Source of the DNA: Achromobacter insuavis
Lineage (GTDB): Bacteria > Pseudomonadota > Gammaproteobacteria > Burkholderiales > Burkholderiaceae_B
Direction: 5' to 3'
Assembly: GCF_902859645.1 (NCBI RefSeq)
Contig: NZ_CADIJR010000009.1
Location: forward strand, 62,001 to 126,000
DNA length: 64,000 nucleotides
The number at the start of each line of letters is the position of its first letter. Within the stretch, counting starts at the first letter, position 1. A program made the position numbers and the translations under genes. This document shows, piece by piece, positions 46,782-55,744 of the stretch. Below the pieces are notes generated by a model. It ran no database searches, was not told where the DNA came from, and saw nothing but the letters and a program-made list of their open reading frames with translations.

Positions 46782-47558
46782 TCACCCCTTCACCAGCCCC
46801 CCATCCACGATCAGATTCTGCCCCGTCACCGCGCGCGACCACGGGCTGGCGAAGAACAGCACCGCGTCGGCGAACTGTTCCGGCGTGGTCACTTCGCGCA
46901 GCGGCGTGCTGGCGGCGATCAGGTCGAACACCGCCGCCGGCGTGGCGGCCGAGGCGTCGGTGGTGCGCAGCAGGCCGCCGGACACCATGTTGACGGTGAT
47001 GCCGTCGGCGCCCAGTTCGTGCGACAGCGTGCGCGTGAAGGCCAGCAGGGCGGCCTTGGCGGCGGTGTAGTCGTGGTACGGCACCACCGGGTTCTGGACC
47101 AGGTTGGTGCCGACGTTGATGATGCGGCCGCCGCCGGCCGCGCGCATCGACGGCAGTACGGCCTGGGTGGTGTTGAGGGCGGCGCGCACGCTGCCTTCGA
47201 GCTGCGCGTTCATGCGCGCCCAGTCGAGCGTGTCGGCGTGGGGGCGGGTGTCGCCGTCGAACTGGAAGGCGGGCAGGGCGTTGTTGACCACGGTGCCGAC
47301 CGGCCGGCCGAAATGCTCGCTGGCGCGCGCCACCATGGCGGCGACCGCGTCGGCGTCGCGCACGTCCGCCTGCACGGCCAGCGCGCGGTCCGGCGCGGTT
47401 GCCGCCAGCTCGCGGGCCGCGGCTTCGCTGTTCAGGTAGTTGATGACGACCCGCGCGCCCTCGCGCAGGAAGGCGCGGGCGATGGCCGCGCCCAGGCCGC
47501 GGCTGGCGCCGGTGACGATGACGAGTTGCTGGTTCAGGGCGAGGGTGGGGCTGGGCAT
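46782..47558 (-). CDS. SDR-family oxidoreductase (FabG-like) with altered catalytic serine
   Basis: A 258-residue short-chain dehydrogenase/reductase. The cofactor motif VTGASRGLGAAIA, NNALPAF in place of NNAG, YTAAK active-site Tyr/Lys, and a normal C-terminal GQNLIVDGGLVKG are present. The usual catalytic Ser about 12-13 residues before the Tyr appears replaced by Thr-Asn in INVGTNLVQN, so the mechanism may differ. It resembles 3-oxoacyl-ACP reductases annotated in catabolic operons. It lies 17 bases downstream of the GntR gene on the same strand, probably one transcript. Confidence 0.8.
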   Translation of the reverse strand: MPSPTLALNQQLVIVTGASRGLGAAIARAFLREGARVVINYLNSEAAARELAATAPDRALAVQADVRDADAVAAMVARASEHFGRPVGTVVNNALPAFQFDGDTRPHADTLDWARMNAQLEGSVRAALNTTQAVLPSMRAAGGGRIINVGTNLVQNPVVPYHDYTAAKAALLAFTRTLSHELGADGITVNMVSGGLLRTTDASAATPAAVFDLIAASTPLREVTTPEQFADAVLFFASPWSRAVTGQNLIVDGGLVKG

Positions 47559-47575
47559 GGCGGGAATTCAGTGAA

Positions 47576-48379
47576 TCAATGTTCCGAGCCGCTGTTGAGC
47601 ATGCGGCTGCGGGCTTTTTCGATATGGGCGCGCATGATGTTGCGGGCGCCCTCGGCGTCCTGTTCGCGGATCAGGCGGTAGATCTGGCGGTGTTCGTCGA
47701 TGGCGGCGCGGGTGCGCTTCCAGGGCTCGCTGTGGACCAGGTGGCGCATCATGTTGACGGCATGGCTGACGTCGTACTCCAGCGACTTGAGCACCTGCAC
47801 GAAGCGCTGGTTGCCGGTGGCCGCCGCGATGGCGCGGTGAAAGCCATAGTCATGATGGTGGGCGATGGCGCCGGCGGCGTCGGCGGCTTCGTAGCCGGCC
47901 AGCATGCGGTCCATTTCCAGCAGGTCGTCGTCGGTGCGGCGCAGGGCGGCCAGGTAGGCGCATTCCGGCTCGATCACCATGCGCAGTTCCAGCCCCTCCA
48001 GGATATGGCCGACCCGGCGCGCGGGATCGACCGCCGGCATGCCGCCCATCAGGTCGGGCTTGGCGCGCACGTAGCTGCCCGAGCCGCGCACGGATTCGAC
48101 CAACTGGTCTTCGCGCAGCCGGTCCAGCGCCTGCCGCACCACCGGGCGCGACACCTCGAACAGCGCCGCCAGTTCCAGTTCGGTGGGCAGCTTGGCGCCC
48201 GGCCCGATCTTGCCGGTGGCGATGGCGTAGAACAGGCTCTCGTAGACGCGTTCGGCGAAGCGCTCGGCGCGTACGTAGCCCAGGCCGGACGCCACTTCGG
48301 CCAGCACGTCCAGCTCGGGCCGCGGGCGGGTGGCCGCGCTCAGCAGCTTGTCCAGTTGCGGATCGCGCACGTTGCTCAT
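47576..48379 (-). CDS. GntR-family regulator, FCD (FadR) subfamily
   Basis: A 267-residue regulator with an N-terminal winged HTH (ATGKIGPGAKLPTELELAALFEVSRPVVRQALDRLREDQLVESVRGSGSYV) and an all-helical FCD domain with metal-binding His residues (HHHDYGFHRAIAAATGN, EHRQIYRLI). FCD regulators respond to organic acids. It is divergent from the aldehyde dehydrogenase gene, and a perfect 17-base palindrome between them (48529-48545) is the probable operator. Confidence 0.88.
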   Translation of the reverse strand: MSNVRDPQLDKLLSAATRPRPELDVLAEVASGLGYVRAERFAERVYESLFYAIATGKIGPGAKLPTELELAALFEVSRPVVRQALDRLREDQLVESVRGSGSYVRAKPDLMGGMPAVDPARRVGHILEGLELRMVIEPECAYLAALRRTDDDLLEMDRMLAGYEAADAAGAIAHHHDYGFHRAIAAATGNQRFVQVLKSLEYDVSHAVNMMRHLVHSEPWKRTRAAIDEHRQIYRLIREQDAEGARNIMRAHIEKARSRMLNSGSEH

Positions 48380-48528
48380 GGCGGGGCTCCAACGGCGCGG
48401 ACGCCGGGTTTGTTATCGGTCATGACAAATCGAACAAGACGCCCTGGCGCACACGGCGATGCAAGGGCTTGAAAGCCTAGGGATAACCCCAGTCCGGCCA
48501 AAAATATCCTGAAGCTTGGGACGAAAGC

Positions 48529-48545
48529 TGTCAATTCAATTGACA
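48529..48545. promoter_or_regulatory. GntR-type operator
   Basis: TGTCAATT-C-AATTGACA is a perfect palindrome in the divergent gntR/aldehyde dehydrogenase region, in the AT-rich part expected for the promoters. Form and size suit an FCD-type GntR dimer. Confidence 0.7.
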
Positions 48546-48618
48546 AGTTGTTGAGGGCTCCCTTACCTTGAATCCATCCCGCAACCGGCCAACCGGCCGC
48601 TACTTTACTCCGCACACC

Positions 48619-50052
48619 GTGACCCAGAAGAACTTTATCGCCAACCAGTGGGTGCCCGCCGCCAGCGGCGAAACCATTCCCGTCCTGAACCCGTCCGATG
48701 GCAAGGCCTTCGACGCCATCGCGCGTTCGGGCGAGGAAGACGTGGACCGCGCCGTGGTCGCCGCGCGCGAGGCCTTCGAGGGCGAGTGGGGCCAGATGGC
48801 GCCCGCCGCCCGCAGCCGCCTGCTCATGCGCATCGCCTTCGCGCTGCTGGAGCGCCAGGAAGAATTGGCGCAGCTGGAATCGGCCGACGCCGGCAAGCCG
48901 ATCAAGCAGGCCCGCGCCGACGCGGCCGCGGTGGCGCGCTATTTCGAGTTCTACGCCGGCGCGGTCGACAAGCTGCATGGCGAGACCATTCCCTACACCC
49001 CCGGCTTCACCGTGCTGACCGTGCGCGAGGCGCATGGCGTCACCGGCCACATCGTGCCGTGGAACTATCCGCTGCAGATCTTCGGCCGCAGCGTCGGCGC
49101 CGCGCTGGCCGCGGGCAATGCCTGCGTGGTCAAGCCGGCCGAGGACGCCTGCCTGTCGCTGCTCAAGGTGGCCGAGATCGCCGCCGAGGTGGGCCTGCCC
49201 GCCGGCGCGCTGAACATCTGCACCGGCTACGGCCACGAGGCCGGCGCCGCCTTGTCGGCGCACCCGGGCATCGACCACATCTCGTTCACCGGCTCGCCGC
49301 AGACCGGCAAGATGGTGGCGCACGCCGCCGCCGAAAACCACGTGCCGGTGACGCTGGAACTGGGCGGCAAGTCGCCGCAGATCGTGTTCGACGACGCCGA
49401 CCTGGACGCCGCCATGCCGGTGCTGCTGGCCGCCATCATCCAGAACGCCGGCCAGACCTGCTCGGCCGGCAGCCGCGTGCTGATCCAGCGCGGCGTCTAC
49501 GAGAAAGTGCTGGCGCGCCTGGGCGAGGCCTTCTCGGCCACCGTCACCGGCCCGGCCGCGCAGGACCTGGACGTCGGTCCGCTGATCAGCGCCCGCCAGC
49601 ATGACCGCGTGCGCGGTTTCCTGGCCGAGGCCGAAGCCGAGGGCCTGAAGGTCGCCGCGCGCGGCAAGCTCAAGGACGGCGCGCCCGACAGCGGCTTCTA
49701 CCAGCCGCCGGTGCTGTTCCGCGACGTGCCGCCCAAGAGCCGCCTGGCGCAGGAGGAAGTGTTCGGTCCAGTGCTGGCCGCCATGGTGTTCGACACCGAG
49801 GAAGAAGCGCTGGAGATCGCCAACGGCACGCTCTACGGCCTGGTGGCCGGCGTCTGGACCCGCGACGGCGGCCGCCAGCTGCGCCTGGCGCGCAAGCTGC
49901 GCGCCGGCCAGGTGTTCGTCAACAATTACGGCGCCGGCGGCGGCGTGGAACTGCCGTTCGGCGGTTCGCGCCAGTCGGGCTACGGCCGTGAAAAGGGCTT
50001 CGAGGCGCTGTACGGCTTCACCACCCTGAAGACCATCGCCATCCGCCACTGA
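48619..50052 (+). CDS. NAD(P)-dependent aldehyde dehydrogenase
   Basis: A 477-residue enzyme oxidising an aldehyde to the acid. PWNYPLQIFGRSVGAALAAGN, the catalytic Glu in LELGGKSPQIVF, the catalytic Cys in NAGQTCSAGSRVL and EEVFGPVLAAMVFD are all present. It resembles aminoaldehyde/betaine-aldehyde dehydrogenases, but the substrate is unknown. GTG 48619 gives the usual family N-terminus (TQKNFIANQW). TTG 48568 is an in-frame alternative with GAGGG upstream and would add 17 residues. Control by the divergent GntR regulator is likely. Confidence 0.88.
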   Translation: MTQKNFIANQWVPAASGETIPVLNPSDGKAFDAIARSGEEDVDRAVVAAREAFEGEWGQMAPAARSRLLMRIAFALLERQEELAQLESADAGKPIKQARADAAAVARYFEFYAGAVDKLHGETIPYTPGFTVLTVREAHGVTGHIVPWNYPLQIFGRSVGAALAAGNACVVKPAEDACLSLLKVAEIAAEVGLPAGALNICTGYGHEAGAALSAHPGIDHISFTGSPQTGKMVAHAAAENHVPVTLELGGKSPQIVFDDADLDAAMPVLLAAIIQNAGQTCSAGSRVLIQRGVYEKVLARLGEAFSATVTGPAAQDLDVGPLISARQHDRVRGFLAEAEAEGLKVAARGKLKDGAPDSGFYQPPVLFRDVPPKSRLAQEEVFGPVLAAMVFDTEEEALEIANGTLYGLVAGVWTRDGGRQLRLARKLRAGQVFVNNYGAGGGVELPFGGSRQSGYGREKGFEALYGFTTLKTIAIRH

Positions 50053-50162
50053 TCCGGCGGCGGCCGGGCGTGCCGCCCCGACAGGGGCGGGCGCCCGGTG
50101 GCAAAATATCGGTTACCTTTGATGTTTTGCCAGGGGCGCCACGCCCCGTATCCAGGATCAGC

Positions 50163-50867
50163 ATGTTCACCGGTATTGTTCAAGGCACCGCGAAGATCGC
50201 GAAAATCGCGGATCGCGAAGGCCTGCGCACGTTCACGCTGGCGTTTCCCGAGGGCTTCTGCCAGGACCTGGCGATCGGCGCCAGCGTCTCGACCGACGGC
50301 GTCTGCCTGACGGTCACCGAAATCCTCGACGCCAACCAGGCCACCTTCGATGTCATGCTGCAAAGCCTGGCCATCACCACGCTCGGCAGCTACCAGGAAG
50401 GCGACCGCGCCAACGTCGAGCGCGCCGCCAAGGATGGCGCCGAGATCGGCGGCCATCCGCTCTCCGGCCACGTCGATTTCACCTCGGAAGTGGTGATGGT
50501 GAAGTCGTCGGACACCAATCGCCTGATGCGCTTCAGTATCCCCGAGGCCTTTCGCAAGTACGTGTTCGCCAAGGGCTACATCGCCATCAACGGCGCCAGC
50601 CTGACCGTGTCCGAGGTCAACCGCGCCGAAGGCTGGTTCGAAGTCTGGCTGATCCCCGAGACCCGCCGCATGACGGTGTTCGAGGACAAGCAGGTGGGCG
50701 ACCACGTCAACATCGAGATCGAGCGCAGCACCCAGGTGGTGGTGGACACGGTACGCGAGACGGTCCAGGAAAGCCTGGGCAAGCTGCAGCCGCTGCTGGA
50801 AGCCATCCTCAAGGAAAAAGGGCTGACGCTGGAAGATTTCGTCAGCCCGCAGGGCAAGCTCAAGTAA
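50163..50867 (+). CDS. ribC: Riboflavin synthase, alpha subunit type
   Basis: A 234-residue enzyme that dismutates two 6,7-dimethyl-8-ribityllumazine molecules to riboflavin. The two tandem lumazine-binding halves are clear: MFTGIVQGTAKI..GASVSTDGVCLTVTEI and GGHPLSGHVDF..YIAINGASLTVSEV, as in E. coli RibC (some genomes call it ribE). It is slightly longer than the usual 213 residues by a C-terminal helix. It stands apart from other rib genes, and no FMN riboswitch is seen in the 110-base upstream gap. Confidence 0.92.
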   Translation: MFTGIVQGTAKIAKIADREGLRTFTLAFPEGFCQDLAIGASVSTDGVCLTVTEILDANQATFDVMLQSLAITTLGSYQEGDRANVERAAKDGAEIGGHPLSGHVDFTSEVVMVKSSDTNRLMRFSIPEAFRKYVFAKGYIAINGASLTVSEVNRAEGWFEVWLIPETRRMTVFEDKQVGDHVNIEIERSTQVVVDTVRETVQESLGKLQPLLEAILKEKGLTLEDFVSPQGKLK

Positions 50868-50955
50868 GCCGGGGCCGTCCGCGCCCCGTCCGCTTCCCGT
50901 TCGTGTCCGGACCTGCCGCGCGCCGAGCCGCGTCAGTGCGGGCGGCGCGCTGCCG

Positions 50956-52449
50956 TCAGAACGAGAACGCCGGCCCCAGCGGCTTGATGCGGATGCCCGG
51001 TTGCAGCCGGGTCCAGGGCAGGTCGGCGGGATCGGCCTGCATCGGGCCCGGGGCCTTGGCCACCAGCACCTCGTGCGCGATGGGCTGGAAGTCGGCGCGG
51101 AAGTGCACCGAGCTTTTCACCACCAAAATCGCCATCTCCTCGGGCTGCACGCCGCCGACGCGGAACAGGTTGCGGTCCAGCATCTGCGACTTGGTGGCGC
51201 TGACCACCACGCGCACGCCGCCCAGCCGCAGGCCGGCCACCGCCTCCAGGTCCACGTCCATGCCGTTCATCATCGGGCCGTCAAAGCGCAGCTTGCCGGA
51301 TGACAGCGTCTCGACCACGAAGTCGCCCTCGAACGGCGCGTCGCCGGCCACGCCGGACTGCCCGCCCAACCGCAGCCGCACCGTGCTGCCGAGTCCGGCG
51401 GCGGTGGCCTGGCGCACCGCCTCGGGGTCATAGAACAGGCCCAGCGCGGCGTTCTGCGCGTTGGCCTGGACCAGCGCGCGCAGCATGCCGGTGGTGTTGG
51501 CGTCGCCGCCCGCGCCCGGATTGTCCTGGGTGTCGGCGATGACCACGGGGCGCGAGGCGCCGGCCGCGAGCGCCTGGGCCCGCTTGACCGCATCGGCCGG
51601 CGCCAGGAAGTCGGGCGACCATTGCGGTTCCAGTTCCAGCACGCGCTGGTACAGCGCCTCGGTCACGCGCTCGACCGCGTCGGCGTCGGTGCCATAGGCC
51701 CACACCACCGGGCCGCATTCGGGGAAATCGGCCGCCGGAAAGCCCGGCGCGAACGAGATCGAGGCCACGCCCGGCGTCTGCTCCAGGCGTTCCAGTTCTT
51801 CGTACACGCCCTGTGACGGCTGCAGCATCGTGCACATGCCGTTGATGGGGATCAGGAAGGGCAGGCGGCGTTCGGCCCGCACCCACTTGTCGCCGGCCGC
51901 GATGCGCGCGGCCAGCAGGCGCGCGGCATGCTCGCCGGTCACCGCCATGTCCACGTGCGGGTAGGTGCGGAAGGCGGCCAGGCCGTCGGCCTCGCGCAGC
52001 ATCCGCGCGGTGACGTTGGCGTGCAGGTCCAGGCTGCCGACCACCGGCACGCCGGGGCCGACCAGGGCGCGCACCCGCGCCAGCAGTTCGCCTTCGCCGT
52101 CGTCCAGATGCTCGGCCACCATGGCGCCGTGCAGGTCCAGGTAGATGGCGTCGAAGCCGCCGGCGCGCGCCGCGTCGACGATCTCGCCGGCGATGCGTTC
52201 GTAGGCGTCGCGGGTGACGTGGGCCGACGGGCTGGCGCCGGCCCAGATCACCGTGCGCACGGTGTGGCCCTGCGCCAGCGCGGCGTTGATGAAGCCGCCG
52301 GCGGGGATGTTGACCTCGCGCAGCGCCAGCATGTCCTCGCCGCGCACCATGGCGGGAAAGCCCTCGCCGCGCACGAAGTTCTCATAGGCCGCCTTGGACG
52401 GCGCGAAGGTATTGGTCTCGTGCTGGAAGCCAGCCACCAGAATGTGCAT
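50956..52449 (-). CDS. M81-family metallopeptidase (MlrC-like)
   Basis: A 497-residue protein. The opening VAGFQHETNTFAPSK, the YLDLHGAMVAEHLDDGEGELL block with metal ligands, SLDLHANVT, YPHVDMAVTGEHAA and ADTQDNPGAGGDANTTGML match MlrC, the microcystinase C family of Zn enzymes. Such proteins in soil bacteria probably hydrolyse small modified peptides or amides. It is followed upstream on the same strand by an MFS importer (18-base gap), so uptake and cleavage of one compound is likely. Confidence 0.88.
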   Translation of the reverse strand: MHILVAGFQHETNTFAPSKAAYENFVRGEGFPAMVRGEDMLALREVNIPAGGFINAALAQGHTVRTVIWAGASPSAHVTRDAYERIAGEIVDAARAGGFDAIYLDLHGAMVAEHLDDGEGELLARVRALVGPGVPVVGSLDLHANVTARMLREADGLAAFRTYPHVDMAVTGEHAARLLAARIAAGDKWVRAERRLPFLIPINGMCTMLQPSQGVYEELERLEQTPGVASISFAPGFPAADFPECGPVVWAYGTDADAVERVTEALYQRVLELEPQWSPDFLAPADAVKRAQALAAGASRPVVIADTQDNPGAGGDANTTGMLRALVQANAQNAALGLFYDPEAVRQATAAGLGSTVRLRLGGQSGVAGDAPFEGDFVVETLSSGKLRFDGPMMNGMDVDLEAVAGLRLGGVRVVVSATKSQMLDRNLFRVGGVQPEEMAILVVKSSVHFRADFQPIAHEVLVAKAPGPMQADPADLPWTRLQPGIRIKPLGPAFSF

Positions 52450-52467
52450 GATCGATTCCTTGGAGCG

Positions 52468-53769
52468 TCAGGCGCGCGCGGGCGCGGATTGGGGAGGACG
52501 GTTCACCAGTAGCAGCAGGGCGCCGGCCACCAGCAGGGCGGAGATCGCGTACAGACCGCCGGCCAGGCTGCCGGTGGATTCCTTGATCCAGCCGATGATG
52601 GACGGACTGAGGAAACCGCCCAGCAGGCCGATGCTGTTGATCAGCGCGATGCCGCCCGCCGCGGCTTCCCCTTGCAGGTACTGCGACGGAATCGCCCAGA
52701 ATACCGTGTAGGCGGCCCACATGAAGCCGGTGGCCAGCGTGATGGCCGTCAGGGATAGCGCGAATTGCGTCGGCGCCGCGGTGGCGATGCACAGCGCCAC
52801 GCCGGCCAGCAGCGCCGGCACCAGCGTGTGCCAGCGGCGCTCGCGCAGGCGGTCGGAGCTGCGCGCGAACCCCAGCATGAAGACCGCCGCGGCCACGTAT
52901 GGGATCGCCGAGTACAGGCCGATCTGCATGGTGTCCTGCACCCCCGCCAGCTTGAGCAGCGTCGGCAGCCAGAAGCTGACCGCGTAGATGCCGCAGATCA
53001 GGCAGAAGTAGGTCAGCGCCATGCCGTAGATGGCCGGGTCGCGCAGCACCTGGGCGAAGGCGTGCTTCTTGTGCGCGCCGCGGCTGTCCAGGTCGGCGGC
53101 CAGCAGCGCCTTTTCCTCGGCGCTGAGCCAGCGCGCCTCGGCCGGCTTGTCGTCCAGGTAGCGGAAGGCGATGACGCCCAGCAGCACACAGGGCAGGCCT
53201 TCGAGCAGGAACATCCATTGCCAGCCGTCCAGCCCGTGCGCGCCGGAGAAGGCCGTCATGATCCAGGCCGAGACCGGGCCGCCGACGATGCCGCCGATCG
53301 GGCCGGCCAGCATCACCACCGCCATGACGCCGGCCATGCGCGATTGCGAGTACCAGTAGGTCAGGTAGAAGATCATGCCGGGGGCGAAGCCGGCCTCGAA
53401 CACGCCCAGCATGAAGCGCAGGACGTAGAAGCTCCATTCGCCCTGCACGAACAGCATCGAGGCCGAGGTCAGGCCCCACAGCACCATGATGCGGCTGATG
53501 GTGCGGCGCGCGCCGATGCGCGTCAGCAGCAGGTTGCTGGGCACCTCGAACATCACGTAGCCGAGAAAGAAGATGCCCGCGCCCAGGCCGTAGACGGCAT
53601 CCGAGATGCCGATGTCCTGCTGCATCTGCAGCTTGGCGAAGCCGATGTTGATGCGGTCCAGGTAGGCGAACACATAACAGAGCAGCAGGAACGGCAGCAG
53701 GCGCCAGGTGATCTTGCGATAAAGCGGAGCCAGGCGCGGATCGGCGCCTGGCGTGGCCTGATGGGGCAT
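52468..53769 (-). CDS. MFS transporter, anion:cation symporter type
   Basis: A 433-residue 12-helix importer of the phthalate/tartrate permease type: CYVFAYLDRINIGFAKLQMQQDIGISDAVYGLGAGIFFLGY is the characteristic opening with the D-R-x-N motif. It is the first gene of a two-gene unit with the M81 peptidase and is divergent from a LysR gene, 170 bases away, that presumably activates it. The substrate is likely an organic anion. Confidence 0.88.
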   Translation of the reverse strand: MPHQATPGADPRLAPLYRKITWRLLPFLLLCYVFAYLDRINIGFAKLQMQQDIGISDAVYGLGAGIFFLGYVMFEVPSNLLLTRIGARRTISRIMVLWGLTSASMLFVQGEWSFYVLRFMLGVFEAGFAPGMIFYLTYWYSQSRMAGVMAVVMLAGPIGGIVGGPVSAWIMTAFSGAHGLDGWQWMFLLEGLPCVLLGVIAFRYLDDKPAEARWLSAEEKALLAADLDSRGAHKKHAFAQVLRDPAIYGMALTYFCLICGIYAVSFWLPTLLKLAGVQDTMQIGLYSAIPYVAAAVFMLGFARSSDRLRERRWHTLVPALLAGVALCIATAAPTQFALSLTAITLATGFMWAAYTVFWAIPSQYLQGEAAAGGIALINSIGLLGGFLSPSIIGWIKESTGSLAGGLYAISALLVAGALLLLVNRPPQSAPARA

Positions 53770-53939
53770 TGCGTTGTCTCCTCGCGGGCGGGTCTGCGCC
53801 CGCCGCGGTGGTTGGGATGGCGGCGGTCCCCGGGGTGGGTCCGCGCGGCGTCCATATTGCGAGCACGCAGTGTTCGAAACAATGACCTGGGTGATAAATT
53901 ATCGTTGCCTTCAGGGCAACGGAAAACAAAGGGGGAGCG

Positions 53940-54854
53940 ATGGCCGAAATCAGCCAGACGCGGCTGAAGTACTTCAACGAGGTCGTGGCCTGTGGCTCGA
54001 TCCGCGGCGCGGCCGACAAGCTCGGCACCGCGCCGTCGGTCATCAGCCGCCAGATCCAGCTGCTGGAAAAGGAACTGGGCGTTGCGCTGTTCGAGCGCCG
54101 CGCGCGCGGGCTGACGCCGACCGAGGCCGCCGACATGCTGCTCGAATACCACCGCGCCTGCCGCGCGCAGCAGGAGCACCTGAACACGCGCCTGCAGGAG
54201 CTGCGCGGCATGCGGCGCGGCAACGTCCACCTGATGATCAGCGAGGGCTTCATCGACAGCCTGATGGAGCACGTGGTCGGGCCGTTCTGCATCGAGCATC
54301 CGCGCATCAACGTCAGCGTCAATGTCGGCTCGGTCAACGAGGTGGTCGAGGCGGTGGCCACGGATGCCGCGCACATCGGCCTGGCCTACAACCCGCCGGT
54401 CGATCCGCGGCTGCGCTGCCGCGCCAGCCGCAAGCATCCGGTCTGCCTGCTGGCGCTGCCGGATCACGCGCTGGCGCGGCGCCGCGCGCCGCTGACGATT
54501 GCCGACATCCTGCCGTATCCGTTCGCGCTGATGTCCGCGCCCTATGGCTTGCGCCAGGCGGTCGACCTGCTGGAATTCACCGAACGCATCCATCTCACGC
54601 CCAGCCTGACCACCAACTCGCTGCGCGTGCTCAAGCAATACGCGATCAGCGGCGCCGGCGTGACGCTGATGCCGAACCTGGGCGTGCACCACGAACTGGC
54701 CAGCGGCGAACTGGTGGCGCTGCCGATCGCGCATCCGATCCTGAGCGCGCCCGAGTGCCAGATGCTGCTGCGGCTGGGGCGGCCGTTGTCGTCGGCGGCC
54801 AACGAAGTGGCGCGGCGCATCGAACAGCGCCTGCCGGCGTTCGCGGCGCCCTGA
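53940..54854 (+). CDS. LysR-family transcriptional regulator
   Basis: A 304-residue regulator with HTH LKYFNEVVACGSIRGAADKLGTAPSVISRQIQLLEKEL and an effector domain; the opening SQTRLKYFNEV and early RGLTPTEAADMLLEYHR suggest the group that controls aromatic or organic-acid uptake genes. ATG 53940 has GGGGGAG 3-4 bases upstream. It is divergent from the MFS/M81 operon and is the probable activator. Confidence 0.87.
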   Translation: MAEISQTRLKYFNEVVACGSIRGAADKLGTAPSVISRQIQLLEKELGVALFERRARGLTPTEAADMLLEYHRACRAQQEHLNTRLQELRGMRRGNVHLMISEGFIDSLMEHVVGPFCIEHPRINVSVNVGSVNEVVEAVATDAAHIGLAYNPPVDPRLRCRASRKHPVCLLALPDHALARRRAPLTIADILPYPFALMSAPYGLRQAVDLLEFTERIHLTPSLTTNSLRVLKQYAISGAGVTLMPNLGVHHELASGELVALPIAHPILSAPECQMLLRLGRPLSSAANEVARRIEQRLPAFAAP

Positions 54855-55084
54855 TGGCGGCATGTGTCCGCAAGGGGCGGCGCGCAATGCCGGCCGGGCC
54901 CGGCTAAGGGCGGATTTCGTTACGAATGGCGCCGGATGATTCTTTGAAGTTCCAGCATTCATGCGCTTTTTCAGGCATTTTTCTGCTGTAGGTCAATGAA
55001 CAAGCCATTCTTCCCATGGAATCGCCATGTAATGGGTGTTTCAGGGCAATGTCAGCTACAATGGCAGCACTTTCGGAGGTTTCT
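54855..55084. other. 230-base gap before the acetyltransferase gene
   Basis: AT-richer than its surroundings from about 54910. TACAAT at 55056-55061 is a good -10 element for the acetyltransferase gene, and GGAGG precedes its ATG. Short frames in it look accidental. Confidence 0.5.
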
Positions 55085-55669
55085 ATGTCGGTAATATCCG
55101 ATATCAAAATACGCCCCCTGGAGCGCGGCGACCTGCACTTCGTGCACAAGATCAACAATAACGACGTCATCATGCGTTATTGGTTCGAAGAGCCTTACGA
55201 GGCCTACGACGAACTGGTCGCCCTCTATGACCGCCACTTGCACGACCAGAACGAGCGGCGCTTCATCATCGAGCACGACACCGGCCAGCCGGCCGGCCTG
55301 GTGGAACTGGTGGAAATCGACTACATCCACCGTCGCGCCGAATTCCAGATCATCATCGCGCCCAGCTACCAGGGCCGCGGCTACGCCAAGGCCGCCACCC
55401 GCATCGCGGTGGGCTACGCCTTCCGCGTGCTGAACCTGCACAAGGTCTACCTGGTGGTGGACAAGGACAACCGCGCCGCTGTGCACATTTACGAGCGCTG
55501 CGGCTTCCAGATCGAAGGGCTGCTCAAGGAAGAGTTCTTTTCCAACGGCACCTATCGCGACGCCTACCGCATGGCGCTGCTGCAGCACGACCATCTGCGC
55601 GACGTCGGCCCGGGCGCGCCGGACGCGCCGGTGCTGCGCGACTGGCCGCAGGAAGAGCAGACGGGCTGA
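55085..55669 (+). CDS. speG: GNAT acetyltransferase, spermidine N1-acetyltransferase (SpeG)-like
   Basis: A 194-residue GNAT enzyme. [41 protein letters not shown] and the acetyl-CoA site [44 protein letters not shown] closely follow SpeG, which N-acetylates spermidine and spermine to limit polyamine stress. ATG 55085 has GGAGG at the ideal distance; the longer frame to 55016 is spurious. A strong terminator follows. Confidence 0.85.
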   Translation: MSVISDIKIRPLERGDLHFVHKINNNDVIMRYWFEEPYEAYDELVALYDRHLHDQNERRFIIEHDTGQPAGLVELVEIDYIHRRAEFQIIIAPSYQGRGYAKAATRIAVGYAFRVLNLHKVYLVVDKDNRAAVHIYERCGFQIEGLLKEEFFSNGTYRDAYRMALLQHDHLRDVGPGAPDAPVLRDWPQEEQTG

Positions 55670-55688
55670 TGAATGGTATGGCGATGAA

Positions 55689-55724
55689 AAAACGCCCCCG
55701 GAGAGGATTCCCCGGGGGCGTTTT
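55689..55724. terminator. Bidirectional Rho-independent terminator
   Basis: AAAACGCCCCCGG and CCGGGGGCGTTTT form a perfect 13-base stem with a 10-base loop. A-runs on one side and T-runs on the other let it serve both the acetyltransferase gene and the convergent P-type ATPase gene. Confidence 0.9.
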
Positions 55725-55744
55725 CACGTCATGGCGCCGGCGGT

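Noticed and set aside
50053-50162. FMN riboswitch before riboflavin synthase
   Set aside because: The 110-base gap has none of the conserved FMN-element blocks that I can recognise.
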